DNA of 64,000 bases from Gammaproteobacteria bacterium (GCA_021772975.1 JAJFKY010000006.1:124001-188000); one strand, 5' to 3'. Counted from the first letter of the stretch, positions 17,745-27,917 are shown. Translations and numbers: made by a program. Notes: a model not told the origin generated them from the letters alone.

Positions 17745-18478
17745 AGCCGTTGACCCGATAAGGCCGCGGCGCGTGCCGGCACATCGTCCAGCAGCCGGCC
17801 TTCGCGCAGCACCAGTACCCGTTGCCCCAACTGCCTGATCAGTTCCAGGTCATGACTGGCAATCATCACGGTCATGCCCAGCTCGTTGAGCTGCAGAAAA
17901 AGCTGCATCAGGCTGGCGGATAATTCCGGGTCCAGATTGCCGGTTGGTTCATCGGCCAGCAGTAATGGCGGCATATGCACAATCGCCCTGGCTATGCCGA
18001 CCCGCTGCTGCTGACCGGTCGATAACATGCCCGGCAGCGATTTGCCGCGCTCGCCCAGTCCGACTTTGTCCAGTGCGGCGGCCACCCGTTTGCGGATATC
18101 GCTGTAGCTCAGTCCCGCGATCACCAACGGCAGCGCGACATTATCGAACACCGGTTTGTTCATCAGCAAACGATGATCCTGAAAAATCAGTCCCATGTTG
18201 CGCCGGGTGTAGGGAATCCAGTTGCGGCCCAGCCGGCCGACATCACGCTGGTTGATCAAAACCTGCCCGCGGGTCGCACGCTCCTGCATGCTGATCAAGC
18301 GCAGAATCGAGCTTTTCCCGGCTCCGGAGTGACCTGTCAAAAACACCAGCTCAGCATTTTTAATGCTGAAACTGACATCATCCAGCGCGCGGATGCCGCC
18401 ACGATAACGCTTGCAGACCTGGCGAAATACCACCATGCCTTCCGCATCGGGTGGATACTGGAAGCTGCCCTGCCGCAT
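17741..18478 (-). CDS. ftsE: Cell-division ATP-binding protein FtsE
   Basis: This is an ABC ATPase with Walker A GHSGAGKSS, signature LSTGQQQRVGIARA and Walker B LLLADEPTGNLD. Homologues start near MVVFRQVCKRY (ATG 18436, 231 residues). I give the ATG at 18478 because that internal ATG has its SD-like GGAAGG only one base away. A GTG at 18487 abuts the gspF stop directly. The gene is thus joined to the type II secretion operon rather than to ftsY, which is the usual upstream neighbour. Confidence 0.92.
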   Translation of the reverse strand: MRQGSFQYPPDAEGMVVFRQVCKRYRGGIRALDDVSFSIKNAELVFLTGHSGAGKSSILRLISMQERATRGQVLINQRDVGRLGRNWIPYTRRNMGLIFQDHRLLMNKPVFDNVALPLVIAGLSYSDIRKRVAAALDKVGLGERGKSLPGMLSTGQQQRVGIARAIVHMPPLLLADEPTGNLDPELSASLMQLFLQLNELGMTVMIASHDLELIRQLGQRVLVLREGRLLDDVPARAAALSGQRL

Positions 18479-18487
18479 AGTGTCCAC

Positions 18488-19714
18488 TTAACCGCCCACC
18501 AGGGTATTGAGGTCCAGAATAGGCAGCATGATCGCCAGCACGATAAACAGCACCATCAGACCGACCATTAAAATCAGCACCGGCTGCGCCAGGCTGGTCA
18601 GCACGCCAACCACCGAGTCCAGCTCCTGTTCCTGAATATCGGCGGCCTGATCAAGCAGATAGGCCAGCTCGCCGCTTTGCTCACCGCTGTCAATCAGTTG
18701 CAGCACCACCGCCGGCAGCCACTTGCCGCCGCGCAACGATCTGGCCAGACTTTTACCCTCGCGCACCTGCGCCGCAGCCTGTTCGATAGCGGCCCGCACC
18801 GGCAGGGTCGCCACCACCCGGGCGGCCACCCGCAGAGCATCTACCATCGGTACCGCGCTACCCAGCAAAATCGCCAGGGTTCGGGTAAATCGCGCGGCTT
18901 CGCCGGCCCTCAGCAGGCGCCCCAGTAACGGTAAGCGCAGCCATGCCGCCTGCCAGCGCAGGCGCCGCTCCGGCTGACGATACAATAAGATCACCGCCGT
19001 GCTCAAAGCCGCCAGGCCCAACAGTAACAACACGCCATACTGACGCAATATATCGCTGCTGCTGATCAACAGCTGGGTCGACCAGGGCAGTTGCTGCTGA
19101 TAGGTATCAAACACCTGTACCACGCGTGGCACCACATAGGTCACCAGTCCGGCCACCACCGCGAACGACAACACCGCCAGCAACACCGGATACAGCAGTG
19201 CCAGCATCGCGCTGCGGCCGACCTGTTCGCGCTGCTGAGCATGTTCCGCCAGTCGCAGCATGACCGCATTCAAACGTCCGGCCCGCTCCCCGGCGCTGAC
19301 CGATGCGGTGACCAGTTCCGGGAAATGCCGGGGAAACAGCGCCAGCGCGCTGGCCAGGCTCTGGCCTTCCAGCACCTGTGCGCGCACCGCCGCCAGTACA
19401 CTGCGCACCCGGGCCGGCTGTTCGCCCTGGGTCAGCGCCAGCAGGGCATCCGCCAGGGGCTGGCCGGATTTCAGCAAAGTCGCCAGCTGCCGCATGATCA
19501 GCGCCCGCTCGGTGGGTGAAAAGCCACCCCGCCGCAGGCGAAATTCACGGTTTAAGCCGGTCCCGGAAGGCTGCCCGCTGACCGCCTCAACGGTGACCGG
19601 CAGCAGGCCCTGTTCACGCAGATGCTGGCGCACCTGACGGGCACTGTCGCCCTGCAGCACGCCAGTTTGCTGGCGTCCGCGCTGATCTACCGCGGTGTAA
19701 TCGAAGGCGGCCAT
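18488..19714 (-). CDS. gspF: Type II secretion inner-membrane protein GspF
   Basis: This 408-residue platform protein has two T2SSF domains (about 70-195 and 270-395), with membrane helices near 170-190, 220-240 and 375-400. The N-terminus MAAFDYTAVDQRGRQQTGVL is typical of GspF/PilC. The combination with gspC, D and E identifies it as type II secretion rather than type IV pilus. Its stop is immediately followed by the possible ftsE starts. The 122 bases between gspE and gspF hold no gene. Confidence 0.92.
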   Translation of the reverse strand: MAAFDYTAVDQRGRQQTGVLQGDSARQVRQHLREQGLLPVTVEAVSGQPSGTGLNREFRLRRGGFSPTERALIMRQLATLLKSGQPLADALLALTQGEQPARVRSVLAAVRAQVLEGQSLASALALFPRHFPELVTASVSAGERAGRLNAVMLRLAEHAQQREQVGRSAMLALLYPVLLAVLSFAVVAGLVTYVVPRVVQVFDTYQQQLPWSTQLLISSSDILRQYGVLLLLGLAALSTAVILLYRQPERRLRWQAAWLRLPLLGRLLRAGEAARFTRTLAILLGSAVPMVDALRVAARVVATLPVRAAIEQAAAQVREGKSLARSLRGGKWLPAVVLQLIDSGEQSGELAYLLDQAADIQEQELDSVVGVLTSLAQPVLILMVGLMVLFIVLAIMLPILDLNTLVGG

Positions 19715-19836
19715 TCAGAAAGTGTGATTCATTGCTGCGGCCGGGGGTTTATCGCATGCCGTCCGCATCCGGGTGCGAACCTGCACAAAGGCACGCTGAT
19801 AGGATGGTTTTGCCGGTTCTGCCTGCTCACCTGCGA

Positions 19837-21342
19837 TCAGACTTCCTGGGTAACCCGCAGTACTTCTTCCAGCGAGGTGAGACCCTGCCGGGCTTTGTTC
19901 CAGCCATCCATAAACAGCGGCGGAGTATGCTGGCGGACATGCGCCAGCATACGCTGCTCGCCGGCATTGTCATGAATCAGCTGCCGCAACGTGTCATCCA
20001 CGCTGATCAGCTCATACAGGCCGCAGCGGCCACGATAACCGGTGCGGCCGGATGGCAGTTCATCGGCCGGCCGCCATAACTCAACCGGTTCGGTGTCCGG
20101 CAGGCCCAGCCGCGCCAGTTCCGCCGGCGTAGCCCGCCAGGGCACGCAGTCAGGCCGTTCCAGGCTGCGTACCAGACGCTGGGCCAGCACTCCGATCAGG
20201 CTGGCCGATAACAGGAACGGTTCGATACCCATATCTTCCAGCCGGGTGACCGCGCCGATCGCTGAATTGGTATGCAGGGTGGATAACACCAGATGGCCGG
20301 TCAGGCTGGCCTGTACCGCGATCCGGGCGGTTTCCAGATCGCGGATCTCGCCCACCATCACCACGTCCGGATCCTGACGCAGGATGGCCCGCAAACCACG
20401 CGCGAAGGTTAATTCAATTTTGGCGTTAACCTGGGTCTGGGCCACGCCTTCCAGATGGTATTCGACCGGGTCTTCCACCGTCATGATGTTGCGGCTGCGA
20501 TCATTGAGTTGCTGCAGCATGGCATACAGCGTGGTGGTTTTACCCGAACCGGTCGGTCCGGTAACCAGCAGAATACCGTGCGGCCGGGCGATCAGGCGCT
20601 GGCTGCGCTCCAGGGTCTGTTCATCCATACCCAGTTGGCGCAAATCCATGCGCCCGGCCTGCTTATCCAGCAGGCGCAGCACCACCCGTTCACCGCGGCC
20701 CGCCGGCAGGGTCGAAACCCGCACATCCACCGGCCGGCCGGCCACCCTGAGGCTGATGCGGCCATCCTGGGGTAAGCGCTTCTCGGCGATGTCCAGCTCG
20801 GCCATGACTTTGACCCGCGACACGATCAGCGGCGCCAGACTGCGCGCCGGGCGCATCACTTCCTGCAGTATGCCGTCAATTCTGAAACGTACCGCCAGAT
20901 GGGTTTCGTCCGGCTCGATATGAATATCCGAAGCGCCTTCCTTGACCGCCTGCGTCAGCACCGCATTGAGCAGCCGGATAATCGGCGCATCATCCTCACT
21001 TTCCAGCAGATCGGCGGGTTCAGGCAGATTCTCCGCCAGCGCATTTAAGTCCATGTCGCCACTGATATCAGCAGCCACTTCGCTGGCAGTCGATTCGCCT
21101 TCCGCGTAGGTCTGTTCCAGCAACCGGTCAAACTCGTCGGCAGCCACTTTTTCCACCTGCAGCGGCGCACGCAGATAGCGACGCAGTTCGGTCAGCGCGC
21201 GCAACTCACCGGGCTGGCGCCAGGCAATGCGCGCTTCGCCCGCTTCCGACCAGCCCAGCAGCACCACGCCGTGACGCCGTGCAAAGGCATACGCCGGCCG
21301 ACCGGGTCGGGTCAGTTCAGGTGTTTCAGGCGCCGCCGTCAT
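19837..21342 (-). CDS. gspE: Type II secretion ATPase GspE
   Basis: This 501-residue ATPase powers pseudopilus assembly. Walker A GPTGSGKTTTLYA, the Asp box (TVEDPVEY), Walker B and the His box (LSTLHTNSA) are clear. The zinc-binding region between the His box and GYRGRCGLYEL normally carries two CxxC pairs. Here it retains only isolated cysteines (PDC and GRC), so the zinc finger seems lost. The ATG at 21342 overlaps the gspD stop by 17 bases; the longer upstream frame is a shadow of gspD. Confidence 0.93.
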   Translation of the reverse strand: MTAAPETPELTRPGRPAYAFARRHGVVLLGWSEAGEARIAWRQPGELRALTELRRYLRAPLQVEKVAADEFDRLLEQTYAEGESTASEVAADISGDMDLNALAENLPEPADLLESEDDAPIIRLLNAVLTQAVKEGASDIHIEPDETHLAVRFRIDGILQEVMRPARSLAPLIVSRVKVMAELDIAEKRLPQDGRISLRVAGRPVDVRVSTLPAGRGERVVLRLLDKQAGRMDLRQLGMDEQTLERSQRLIARPHGILLVTGPTGSGKTTTLYAMLQQLNDRSRNIMTVEDPVEYHLEGVAQTQVNAKIELTFARGLRAILRQDPDVVMVGEIRDLETARIAVQASLTGHLVLSTLHTNSAIGAVTRLEDMGIEPFLLSASLIGVLAQRLVRSLERPDCVPWRATPAELARLGLPDTEPVELWRPADELPSGRTGYRGRCGLYELISVDDTLRQLIHDNAGEQRMLAHVRQHTPPLFMDGWNKARQGLTSLEEVLRVTQEV

Positions 21343-23296
21343 CCGGTGGCTGCAGCCCTTCCGGCGTGCTTTGCAGATAATCAAATAATTCCGGCAGCAA
21401 GGGCATTTCCTCGGCCGGGGTGAGGCCCTGCCGTTCCGAGCGCTGTTCCAGCTGGCGGGCGCGGATGAGGTTATATTTGCTGCTGCTGATATCGCGTGAC
21501 AGATTCTGATCACGCAATATCCGCGGCCGGATAAATATCATCAGATTACGCTTGACCTGCCGGTTGCTGCGGAACTTGAACAGCTCACCCAGGATGGGGA
21601 TATTGCCCAATCCGGGCACCCGGTCTTCACTTTCCTGCAGGTCATCGGTAATCAGGCCACCAAGTACCAGAATATCGTTATCACGCACCATGACCTGGGT
21701 GGACAGGGTCCGTTTGTTGGTGATCAGATCCACCGCGCCAACCGCTGAGGTCAGCGACGAAACTTCCTGCTGGATACTCAGGATGACCGAATCACCTTCG
21801 TTGATCTTGGGCGTAACGGTTAACTGAACACCGACTTCCTCACGGTTGATGGTTTGAAACGGATTGACCTGGCCACCGGCGGTATCCAGCGCAGTATTGG
21901 TAAATGAGCCGGTAATAAAAGGTACTTCCTGACCCACGCTGATACTCGCTTCGGCATTGTCCATGGTCACCACCGAAGGCGTGGACAGGACGTTGGAATC
22001 ACTATCTGAACTCAGCGCCCGCAGCACCGCGCCCAGTTCCAGAATTTCGTTACCCAGAATGGTGGTGGTGCCGGCGATATAGCCCAGATTCAGACCGGCG
22101 CCGGGCAGCTGGGCATTTTCACTGCCGATTGGATTGAGCACCTGCGACAGAATATTGTTGCCACCGGTGCCGAAGTTGGTACCACCGATAATGCCATCGC
22201 CGTCAGAGAGCCCGTTGGTGGCCTGCCACTGGATACCCAGCTCGCGCGCGGTATCAACCGTCACCTCGGCAATGATGGCTTCCACCAAAACCTGCGCGCG
22301 CGGGATATCCAGACTCCGGATCACGCTCTGCAGGGAGCGCAGCTCGGCTGGCTGGGCACTGATAATCAACGAGTTGGTCTCGGCATGAGCCTGAATCCGG
22401 CTGGTGTTGGTCGCCTGACCCTCAACCCCGGACTCCGCGCCGCTCTGTTGCTCCACCACGCCCTGCAGGATCGGCACCAGTTCTTCGGCCGACGCATAGT
22501 TGAGATGGATCACCTGGGTATTGCCGCCCGAATCCAGCGGGGTATCCAGATGCGAGATCAAGGTCCGGGTACGCAGTCTGCGCCCGGCATCACCACTCAA
22601 CAGCAGTGAGTTGGTGCGTTCATCGGCGATCACCGTCTGGGTCTGATTGGGGTTGAGCATTTGCAGCGTACGCATCAATTCGGTGGCTGAGGCATGCTGC
22701 AGTGGAATGACCTCCACTTCGGCCTGCTCGGCCCGGTCTATACGCTGAATAATGGACTGCAGGCGGTCAATATTAGCGGCCCGGTCAGCCGCGATTAGCG
22801 TATTGCTGGCGTCGTGCGCCACCAGATGCGCGGTCTGCGGCAGCAAGGGCCGCAGCAGCGGCAATGCTTCACTGGCGCTGATATTGTTCAAAGGCAGAAT
22901 CCGGGTCACAATCTGCTCACCGCCGTTACCACTGTTGGAGGCCTGTTGCTGAGCCACCGCGTCGGGCACGATACGGACCACATCGCCATCGCTGATGGCT
23001 GCGTAACCCTGCACCCGCAGGACGCTTAAAAACACCCCGTACAGCTCATCATCTTCCAGCGGACGGTTGGAAATCACCGTTACCTCACCCTGTACGCGCG
23101 GATCAATAACAAAGGTTTTACCGGTAATTTCGCCAATGGTGGCGATCACCGACTGAATATCAGCCTGGTTGAAATTCAGCATCTGCGGCTCGGCCTGCAG
23201 CTGCGCGCCGAACATGCCGGATAACAGCAACAGCAGCCCTGGCAGCCAACCATGCCAGCGGGATTTAATGCGCCGTGACGATCTACGAAGTTTCAT
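21326..23296 (-). CDS. gspD: Type II secretion outer-membrane secretin GspD
   Basis: This 656-residue secretin has a signal peptide (about 15-36, ending LQA), N0 and N1-N3 domains (about 40-330) and the C-terminal secretin barrel (about 360-610). The barrel includes EVPFITGSFTN and the VPGLGNIPILGELF segment. It forms the outer-membrane channel for folded exoproteins. The start is the ATG at 23296 with GGGAG five bases upstream; a TTG at 23308 would add four residues. The C-terminal tail (after 615) may be the S-domain that binds a pilotin. Confidence 0.94.
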   Translation of the reverse strand: MKLRRSSRRIKSRWHGWLPGLLLLLSGMFGAQLQAEPQMLNFNQADIQSVIATIGEITGKTFVIDPRVQGEVTVISNRPLEDDELYGVFLSVLRVQGYAAISDGDVVRIVPDAVAQQQASNSGNGGEQIVTRILPLNNISASEALPLLRPLLPQTAHLVAHDASNTLIAADRAANIDRLQSIIQRIDRAEQAEVEVIPLQHASATELMRTLQMLNPNQTQTVIADERTNSLLLSGDAGRRLRTRTLISHLDTPLDSGGNTQVIHLNYASAEELVPILQGVVEQQSGAESGVEGQATNTSRIQAHAETNSLIISAQPAELRSLQSVIRSLDIPRAQVLVEAIIAEVTVDTARELGIQWQATNGLSDGDGIIGGTNFGTGGNNILSQVLNPIGSENAQLPGAGLNLGYIAGTTTILGNEILELGAVLRALSSDSDSNVLSTPSVVTMDNAEASISVGQEVPFITGSFTNTALDTAGGQVNPFQTINREEVGVQLTVTPKINEGDSVILSIQQEVSSLTSAVGAVDLITNKRTLSTQVMVRDNDILVLGGLITDDLQESEDRVPGLGNIPILGELFKFRSNRQVKRNLMIFIRPRILRDQNLSRDISSSKYNLIRARQLEQRSERQGLTPAEEMPLLPELFDYLQSTPEGLQPPDDGGA

Positions 23297-23311
23297 CAAT
23301 ACTCCCAAAAA

Positions 23312-24253
23312 TTATTGCCCGCGCAGCGCGGATAAATCAGGTTGCAACTGCACCACCTGATTGCCACGCCGCACCGAGATGGTGACAGCGCTGGCACTGT
23401 CGAGATTCTGAAACAGCCGCATGGCCGCCTGCGGATTGGTAATCGGCTGGCCGTTGACGGCGGTAATCACATCGTTGGCCTGCAACCCCAGTTGCCGGAA
23501 GATGGTCGCATTGCGCCCCGGGAACACCTTGTAACCACCATTCACCGGCGTCACCTGGACGCTTTGTGAAAGCTGTTCAAAGTTAACATTATTCAACTGC
23601 GCGCCACTCAGCACACCACCCGGGATGCTCAGGCCCGCCAGTGACTGTGGCTGGCCCCGCAAACCGGCCAGTTGCCGCGGCGCATTGACCAGCCCCGCAG
23701 CTGCCCGGATGCCGCCATTACCAGCCTGCCGGTTGGTTGAACCCGCACGCTGCTGGCGCAGCTGCGGCAGACTCAGGGCCTCATTCTGTCCATTGCGTTC
23801 CAGCACCACCTGCTGCGGTGTAATCGCTTTAACCACCGCGCCACCGGGTACTTCATCCCCCACTTTATAAACCCATTGGCGGCCGCCTCCATCCACAATG
23901 ATGGCATGCCCTTCCTGATCTGACTGGGTGCCGGATGCGATACCCCGCAGTTGCAGATCCAGTGGTGTTTCGGGTAACTCCGATAACTGCAACGGATTAC
24001 CGACCGCCGCGCGCCCGAACAGATGCCAGCGGGCCAGATCGACTGAGGTGCTGGCAGCGCTGTTCTGAGCCGGCCTGGTAACCGGCACATTAACCACCAC
24101 TTCCGGTCCGCTGATCAGCAGCAATACCAGCCGCACCAGCAACCATAACAGCCATACCGACAACAGCACCGCTATCACCCGCGCCAGCGGCGCGGACCAG
24201 CGCGTCCAGTCGGAAGCGTATAGCGAGTATTGTTTTAGCGAGATGGCGGACAA
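23312..24253 (-). CDS. gspC: Type II secretion protein GspC
   Basis: GspC links the inner-membrane platform to the secretin. It has 313 residues: a cytoplasmic tip, one membrane helix (about 23-48), the HR domain (about 70-145) and a C-terminal PDZ domain (about 220-310, with FRQLGLQANDVITAVNGQPI). The first usable start in frame is TTG at 24253. No ATG occurs before the membrane helix, so a rare start codon is likely. It leads the gspC-D-E-F operon. The remaining gsp genes (G to M) are not in this window. Confidence 0.88.
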   Translation of the reverse strand: MSAISLKQYSLYASDWTRWSAPLARVIAVLLSVWLLWLLVRLVLLLISGPEVVVNVPVTRPAQNSAASTSVDLARWHLFGRAAVGNPLQLSELPETPLDLQLRGIASGTQSDQEGHAIIVDGGGRQWVYKVGDEVPGGAVVKAITPQQVVLERNGQNEALSLPQLRQQRAGSTNRQAGNGGIRAAAGLVNAPRQLAGLRGQPQSLAGLSIPGGVLSGAQLNNVNFEQLSQSVQVTPVNGGYKVFPGRNATIFRQLGLQANDVITAVNGQPITNPQAAMRLFQNLDSASAVTISVRRGNQVVQLQPDLSALRGQ

Positions 24254-24395
24254 GCTGGTATCTACTGTGTCGTTCAGCCAAATGATAGTAGGGAAACCGT
24301 TAACAATCCAGACAACCCAGGCCCGCTGCGGTCAGGTTGCTCAACGCTGCCCATGCCAGACCCACCACCCAACTGCCACCGCGCGGTCAGCAGCT

Positions 24396-25799
24396 TCACT
24401 CGCGCCGGGCAGTCGACGGCCTCGGGCGGCGGTCGCGTGGGCGGCGATGCTGTGCTGACCTGGGCTTGTCCTCGTCGGGACGGTGTACCGGCCTGTTCAG
24501 TTTGGGCAGGCTATCCGGCGTATAACTGGCTTCGGGCAACGGTCGGCCGATGTAGGCCTCAATTTCGGGCAGATGAAAAGCATAATGCTCACAGGCAAAA
24601 CTGATTGCGTGCCCCGAGGCCCCCAGGCGCGCGGTGCGGCCGACCCGATGGACATAATCTTCCGCTGATTGCGGCAGATCAAAATTAATCACATGCGAGA
24701 CTGCCGGAATATGCAGGCCGCGTGCCGCCACGTCGGTGGCCACCAGCACATCCAACTCGCCCTTGTGGAATCGATCAAGCAGCTTCTGGCGGCGGTCCTG
24801 CGGCACATTTCCGGACAGCAGCGCGACCGGAATTTTATTCGCGCGCAGCGTGTTGGCGACCCGTTTGGCAATATGCCGGGTGTTGACAAATACAATCGCG
24901 CGGCGGTCATCGGATTGGTTCAGCAGTTGCACCAGCAGCGGCAGCTTGTCTTCATTGGCGGGATAAAAAACCTGCTCAACAATGTTATCCGCGGTCACCT
25001 GGTCGGTTTCGATGACCACTTTTTCCGGGTTATTCATGTGCTCATAAGCCAGTTCGGTCACCCGGAATGACAGGGTCGCGGAAAACAGCATCGACTGGCG
25101 CTGCTCGGGTTCCGGGCACTTGCGCAGCAGGTAACGGATATCCTTGATGAAACCCAGGTCAAACATCCGATCGGCCTCGTCCAGCACCACCACCTGCAGA
25201 TGCCGCAGAGTAAATACATCCTGCTTCAGATAATCGATGATACGGCCCGGCGTACCGATCAGCAGATCCATGCCATCGGCCAGTTCCTGACGCTGCTTGT
25301 GATAATCGACGCCGCCGTAAGCCAGCCCCAGACGCAGACCGGTATGTTTGCCCAGTAGCACCGCATCGCGGTGAATCTGGATGGCCAGTTCCCGGGTCGG
25401 AGCAACCACCAGCGCTGCCAGCCTGGTCGCTTTACCGCCCTGGCCGGCAGCCGGCGCGTCCAATTCACCGGCGGCGCGCGCGGCCAGCAGCCGATTGAAT
25501 ATCACCAGCAGGAACGCCGCTGTCTTGCCGGTGCCGGTTTGCGCCTGCCCGGCTACGTCCCGGCCTGTCAGCGCCAGCGGCAAAGTTTCCGACTGGATAG
25601 GCGTACACTGGGTGAAGCCGGCATCGTTCAAACCCTGCAGCACCAATGGATGCAGCGGCAGTTCAGCAAACCGGGTATCGGTTAGCACATGATTGGGTTG
25701 ACTGGGCTGCGGGGCTGATTCGGGTACTTCCGGCAGGTCTTGTTGGTTTGCTGACGGCGTTGTCTGCTGCCATAAACCGGTAATGATTTTTTTAAACAT
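24396..25799 (-). CDS. rhlB: DEAD-box RNA helicase RhlB
   Basis: This 467-residue ATP-dependent RNA helicase has the motifs AQTGTGKT (I), VVAPTRELA (Ia), [11 protein letters not shown] (II), FSATLS (III) and [10 protein letters not shown] (VI). A basic Arg/Pro-rich tail follows (after about 430), as in RhlB. RhlB works with RNase E in the degradosome. Its divergent position next to trxA-rho matches E. coli, which supports RhlB over other DEAD-box paralogues. The N-terminal 40 residues are Gln/Pro-rich. Confidence 0.92.
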   Translation of the reverse strand: MFKKIITGLWQQTTPSANQQDLPEVPESAPQPSQPNHVLTDTRFAELPLHPLVLQGLNDAGFTQCTPIQSETLPLALTGRDVAGQAQTGTGKTAAFLLVIFNRLLAARAAGELDAPAAGQGGKATRLAALVVAPTRELAIQIHRDAVLLGKHTGLRLGLAYGGVDYHKQRQELADGMDLLIGTPGRIIDYLKQDVFTLRHLQVVVLDEADRMFDLGFIKDIRYLLRKCPEPEQRQSMLFSATLSFRVTELAYEHMNNPEKVVIETDQVTADNIVEQVFYPANEDKLPLLVQLLNQSDDRRAIVFVNTRHIAKRVANTLRANKIPVALLSGNVPQDRRQKLLDRFHKGELDVLVATDVAARGLHIPAVSHVINFDLPQSAEDYVHRVGRTARLGASGHAISFACEHYAFHLPEIEAYIGRPLPEASYTPDSLPKLNRPVHRPDEDKPRSAQHRRPRDRRPRPSTARRE

Positions 25800-25896
25800 A
25801 GCCGTCTATCATAAACTTATGCGCTGATATTGTCAGCGCGGACTTGTTTATGGGCCGCAAAGACGGCACCTTAGCAGGCAATAACCATCGGCAAAT

Positions 25897-25924
25897 TTGT
25901 ACCAGGACTGTCTGGTGCTATTAT
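25897..25924 (+). promoter_or_regulatory. Weak sigma-70 promoter candidate for trxA
   Basis: TTGTAC and TATTAT are separated by 16 bases, about 34 bases before the trxA start. The -10 matches five of six consensus bases, but the -35 is poor. Confidence 0.3.
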
Positions 25925-25957
25925 TTTGCTGGTGACCGATCAATGATGGAGACGACT

Positions 25958-26302
25958 GTGAGCGAACAGGTAATGAATGTATCCGAGCAGGACTTTGAAC
26001 AGCAGGTGCTGGAGTCCGACGTACCGGTGTTGGTTGACTATTGGGCCGAATGGTGTGGCCCCTGCAAGATGATCGCGCCGCTGATTGATGAGCTGGCCGA
26101 TAACTATCAGGGCCGGCTGAAAGTCGCCAAAGTCAATATTGACGATAACCGCAACATCGCGGTGCAATATAACGTCCGGGGTATTCCTACCCTGATGTTA
26201 TTCCATGGCGGTAAAGTCCAGTCGATGAAGGTCGGCGCACTGACCAAAAGCCAGTTACAGGCATTTGTGGAAGATGCCGGCGTTACTTCAGCCAGCGCCT
26301 GA
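25958..26302 (+). CDS. trxA: Thioredoxin 1
   Basis: This is a cytoplasmic dithiol-disulfide oxidoreductase. From the GTG at 25958 it is 114 residues with the active site WCGPC (Cys33, Cys36), the cis-Pro loop GIPTLMLF and the conserved buried Asp in LVDYWAEW. The GTG is chosen because TGGAGA lies six bases upstream. ATG codons at 25943/25946 overlap that ribosome site and would add a non-homologous extension. It is the conserved neighbour of rho. Confidence 0.95.
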   Translation: MSEQVMNVSEQDFEQQVLESDVPVLVDYWAEWCGPCKMIAPLIDELADNYQGRLKVAKVNIDDNRNIAVQYNVRGIPTLMLFHGGKVQSMKVGALTKSQLQAFVEDAGVTSASA

Positions 26303-26320
26303 CCTGCCTAACACCCACGC

Positions 26321-26352
26321 AACGCCTTAAGTCAGACATGGCTTAAGGCGTT
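26321..26352 (+). terminator. Hairpin after trxA
   Basis: A perfect 11-bp inverted repeat (AACGCCTTAAG / CTTAAGGCGTT) has a 10-base loop and starts 18 bases after the trxA stop. It is followed by TTCGCTCGG rather than a clear T-tract, so it may terminate weakly or serve as a 3'-end stabiliser. Confidence 0.55.
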
Positions 26353-26372
26353 CGCTCGGCTCAGCACAAAAA

Positions 26373-26395
26373 TTGCCGTCAAAGCTGGACGGCAA
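26373..26395 (+). promoter_or_regulatory. Second hairpin in the trxA-rho gap (rho leader)
   Basis: TTGCCGTC, a 7-base loop and GACGGCAA form a perfect 8-bp stem. rho is autoregulated by attenuation in its leader in E. coli. This hairpin and the rest of the 26396-26585 segment are the likely leader here, but no leader peptide is convincing. Confidence 0.4.
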
Positions 26396-26585
26396 CCACA
26401 TTTGGTGGTAATTTACCCAAATCGCGAAGCATCCTGCCTCGTGCAGCATCAACGACAGCAATCCAGTTACTTATTGCCGTAGCATGAGCTACTCCAGTGA
26501 TCATTTATTGGTGCTTCACCGCTTGGCGTTGATTAACCGTTAAGCAAGTCGCCCGATTGGGCGCATAAACCCCTGAAACATTTTC

Positions 26586-27842
26586 ATGAATCTTACAGAA
26601 TTAAAGCAAAAATCCGTTGCCGAATTAATTGAAGTTGCCAATGAAATGGGCCTCAATAATCTGGGCCGTTCACGCAAGCAGGACCTGATCTTCGCCATTC
26701 TTAAATACCATGCCCGCGGCGGTGATTCGATCTTCGGAGACGGCGTGCTGGAAATCCTGCAGGACGGCTTTGGCTTTCTGCGTTCGGCCGACAGCTCCTA
26801 CCTTGCCGGACCCGATGATATTTACGTATCACCCAGCCAGATCCGGCGCTTTAATCTGCGCACCGGCGACATGATCTCCGGCAAAATCCGTCCGCCCAAA
26901 GACAGTGAACGTTATTTTGCCCTGCTCAAGGTTCAGGAGCTTAATTACGAAGCCCCGGAGTTATCGCGCAACAAGATTCTGTTCGAAAACCTCACCGCTG
27001 AATTTCCGCGCGAGCAGATGGCGCTGGAACGGGGCAACGGCAGCACGGAAGATATCACCACCCGCATTATCGATTTTATTGCCCCGGTGGGCAAAGGCCA
27101 GCGTGGCCTGATCGTGTCGCCGCCCAAAGCCGGTAAAACCATGCTGCTGCAGACCATCGCCACCAGCGTGCGCGCCAACAGCCCGGACAGCAAAATGATT
27201 ATTCTGCTGATCGACGAGCGCCCGGAAGAAGTTACGGAAATGCAACGCACGGTCGATGCCGAAGTCATCTCCAGCACCTTTGATGAACCGGCTACCCGGC
27301 ATGTTCAGGTAGCGGAAATGGTCATCGAGCGCGCCAAGCGGCTGGTTGAGCACAAACACCATGTGGTTATCCTGCTGGATTCCATCACCCGTCTGGCGCG
27401 CGCCTACAATACGGTTGCACCTTCCTCCGGCAAAGTATTGACCGGTGGTGTGGATGCCAATGCACTGCAAAAACCAAAACGCTTTTTTGGCGCTGCGCGT
27501 AATGTCACCGAAGGCGGCAGCCTGACCATCATAGCCACCGCGCTGGTGGATACCGGCAGCAAGATGGATGAGGTGATTTACGAGGAATTCAAAGGCACCG
27601 GCAACATGGAAATTCATCTGAGCCGCCGGATATCTGAAAAACGCGTCTTCCCGGCACTGGATATCAACCGTTCCGGCACCCGCCGGGAAGAATTGATGAT
27701 TCCCGCCGATGACCTGCAACGAATCTGGATTCTGCGCAAGATTCTGCATCCCATGGATGAAATTCAAGCCATGGAATTCATGCTCGACAAAATGAAAGCC
27801 ACCAAGACCAATGCGGAATTCTTCAGCTCGATGAAGCGCTAG
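26586..27842 (+). CDS. rho: Transcription termination factor Rho
   Basis: This hexameric RNA-dependent ATPase has 418 residues (E. coli 419). The N-terminal SAP-like helices (1-45) are followed by the OB-fold RNA-binding domain with GFGFLR (61-66) and Walker A SPPKAGKT (178-185). The Q-loop region ([11 protein letters not shown]) and R-loop segment ([12 protein letters not shown]) follow. Spacing and order with trxA and rhlB are classical. Codon use matches the neighbours. Confidence 0.98.
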   Translation: MNLTELKQKSVAELIEVANEMGLNNLGRSRKQDLIFAILKYHARGGDSIFGDGVLEILQDGFGFLRSADSSYLAGPDDIYVSPSQIRRFNLRTGDMISGKIRPPKDSERYFALLKVQELNYEAPELSRNKILFENLTAEFPREQMALERGNGSTEDITTRIIDFIAPVGKGQRGLIVSPPKAGKTMLLQTIATSVRANSPDSKMIILLIDERPEEVTEMQRTVDAEVISSTFDEPATRHVQVAEMVIERAKRLVEHKHHVVILLDSITRLARAYNTVAPSSGKVLTGGVDANALQKPKRFFGAARNVTEGGSLTIIATALVDTGSKMDEVIYEEFKGTGNMEIHLSRRISEKRVFPALDINRSGTRREELMIPADDLQRIWILRKILHPMDEIQAMEFMLDKMKATKTNAEFFSSMKR

Positions 27843-27917
27843 CGACACCCTGTCTGAATCGCTCTTGTAACCGTTCTCAATACCTCAGGGCGCTGAAATC
27901 AGACGCACTGACGACTG

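Noticed and set aside
26961-27848. 295-codon open frame on the minus strand opposite rho
   Set aside because: It is entirely antisense to rho, has a low-complexity His/Gly/Phe-rich translation and no ribosome site, so it is a shadow.
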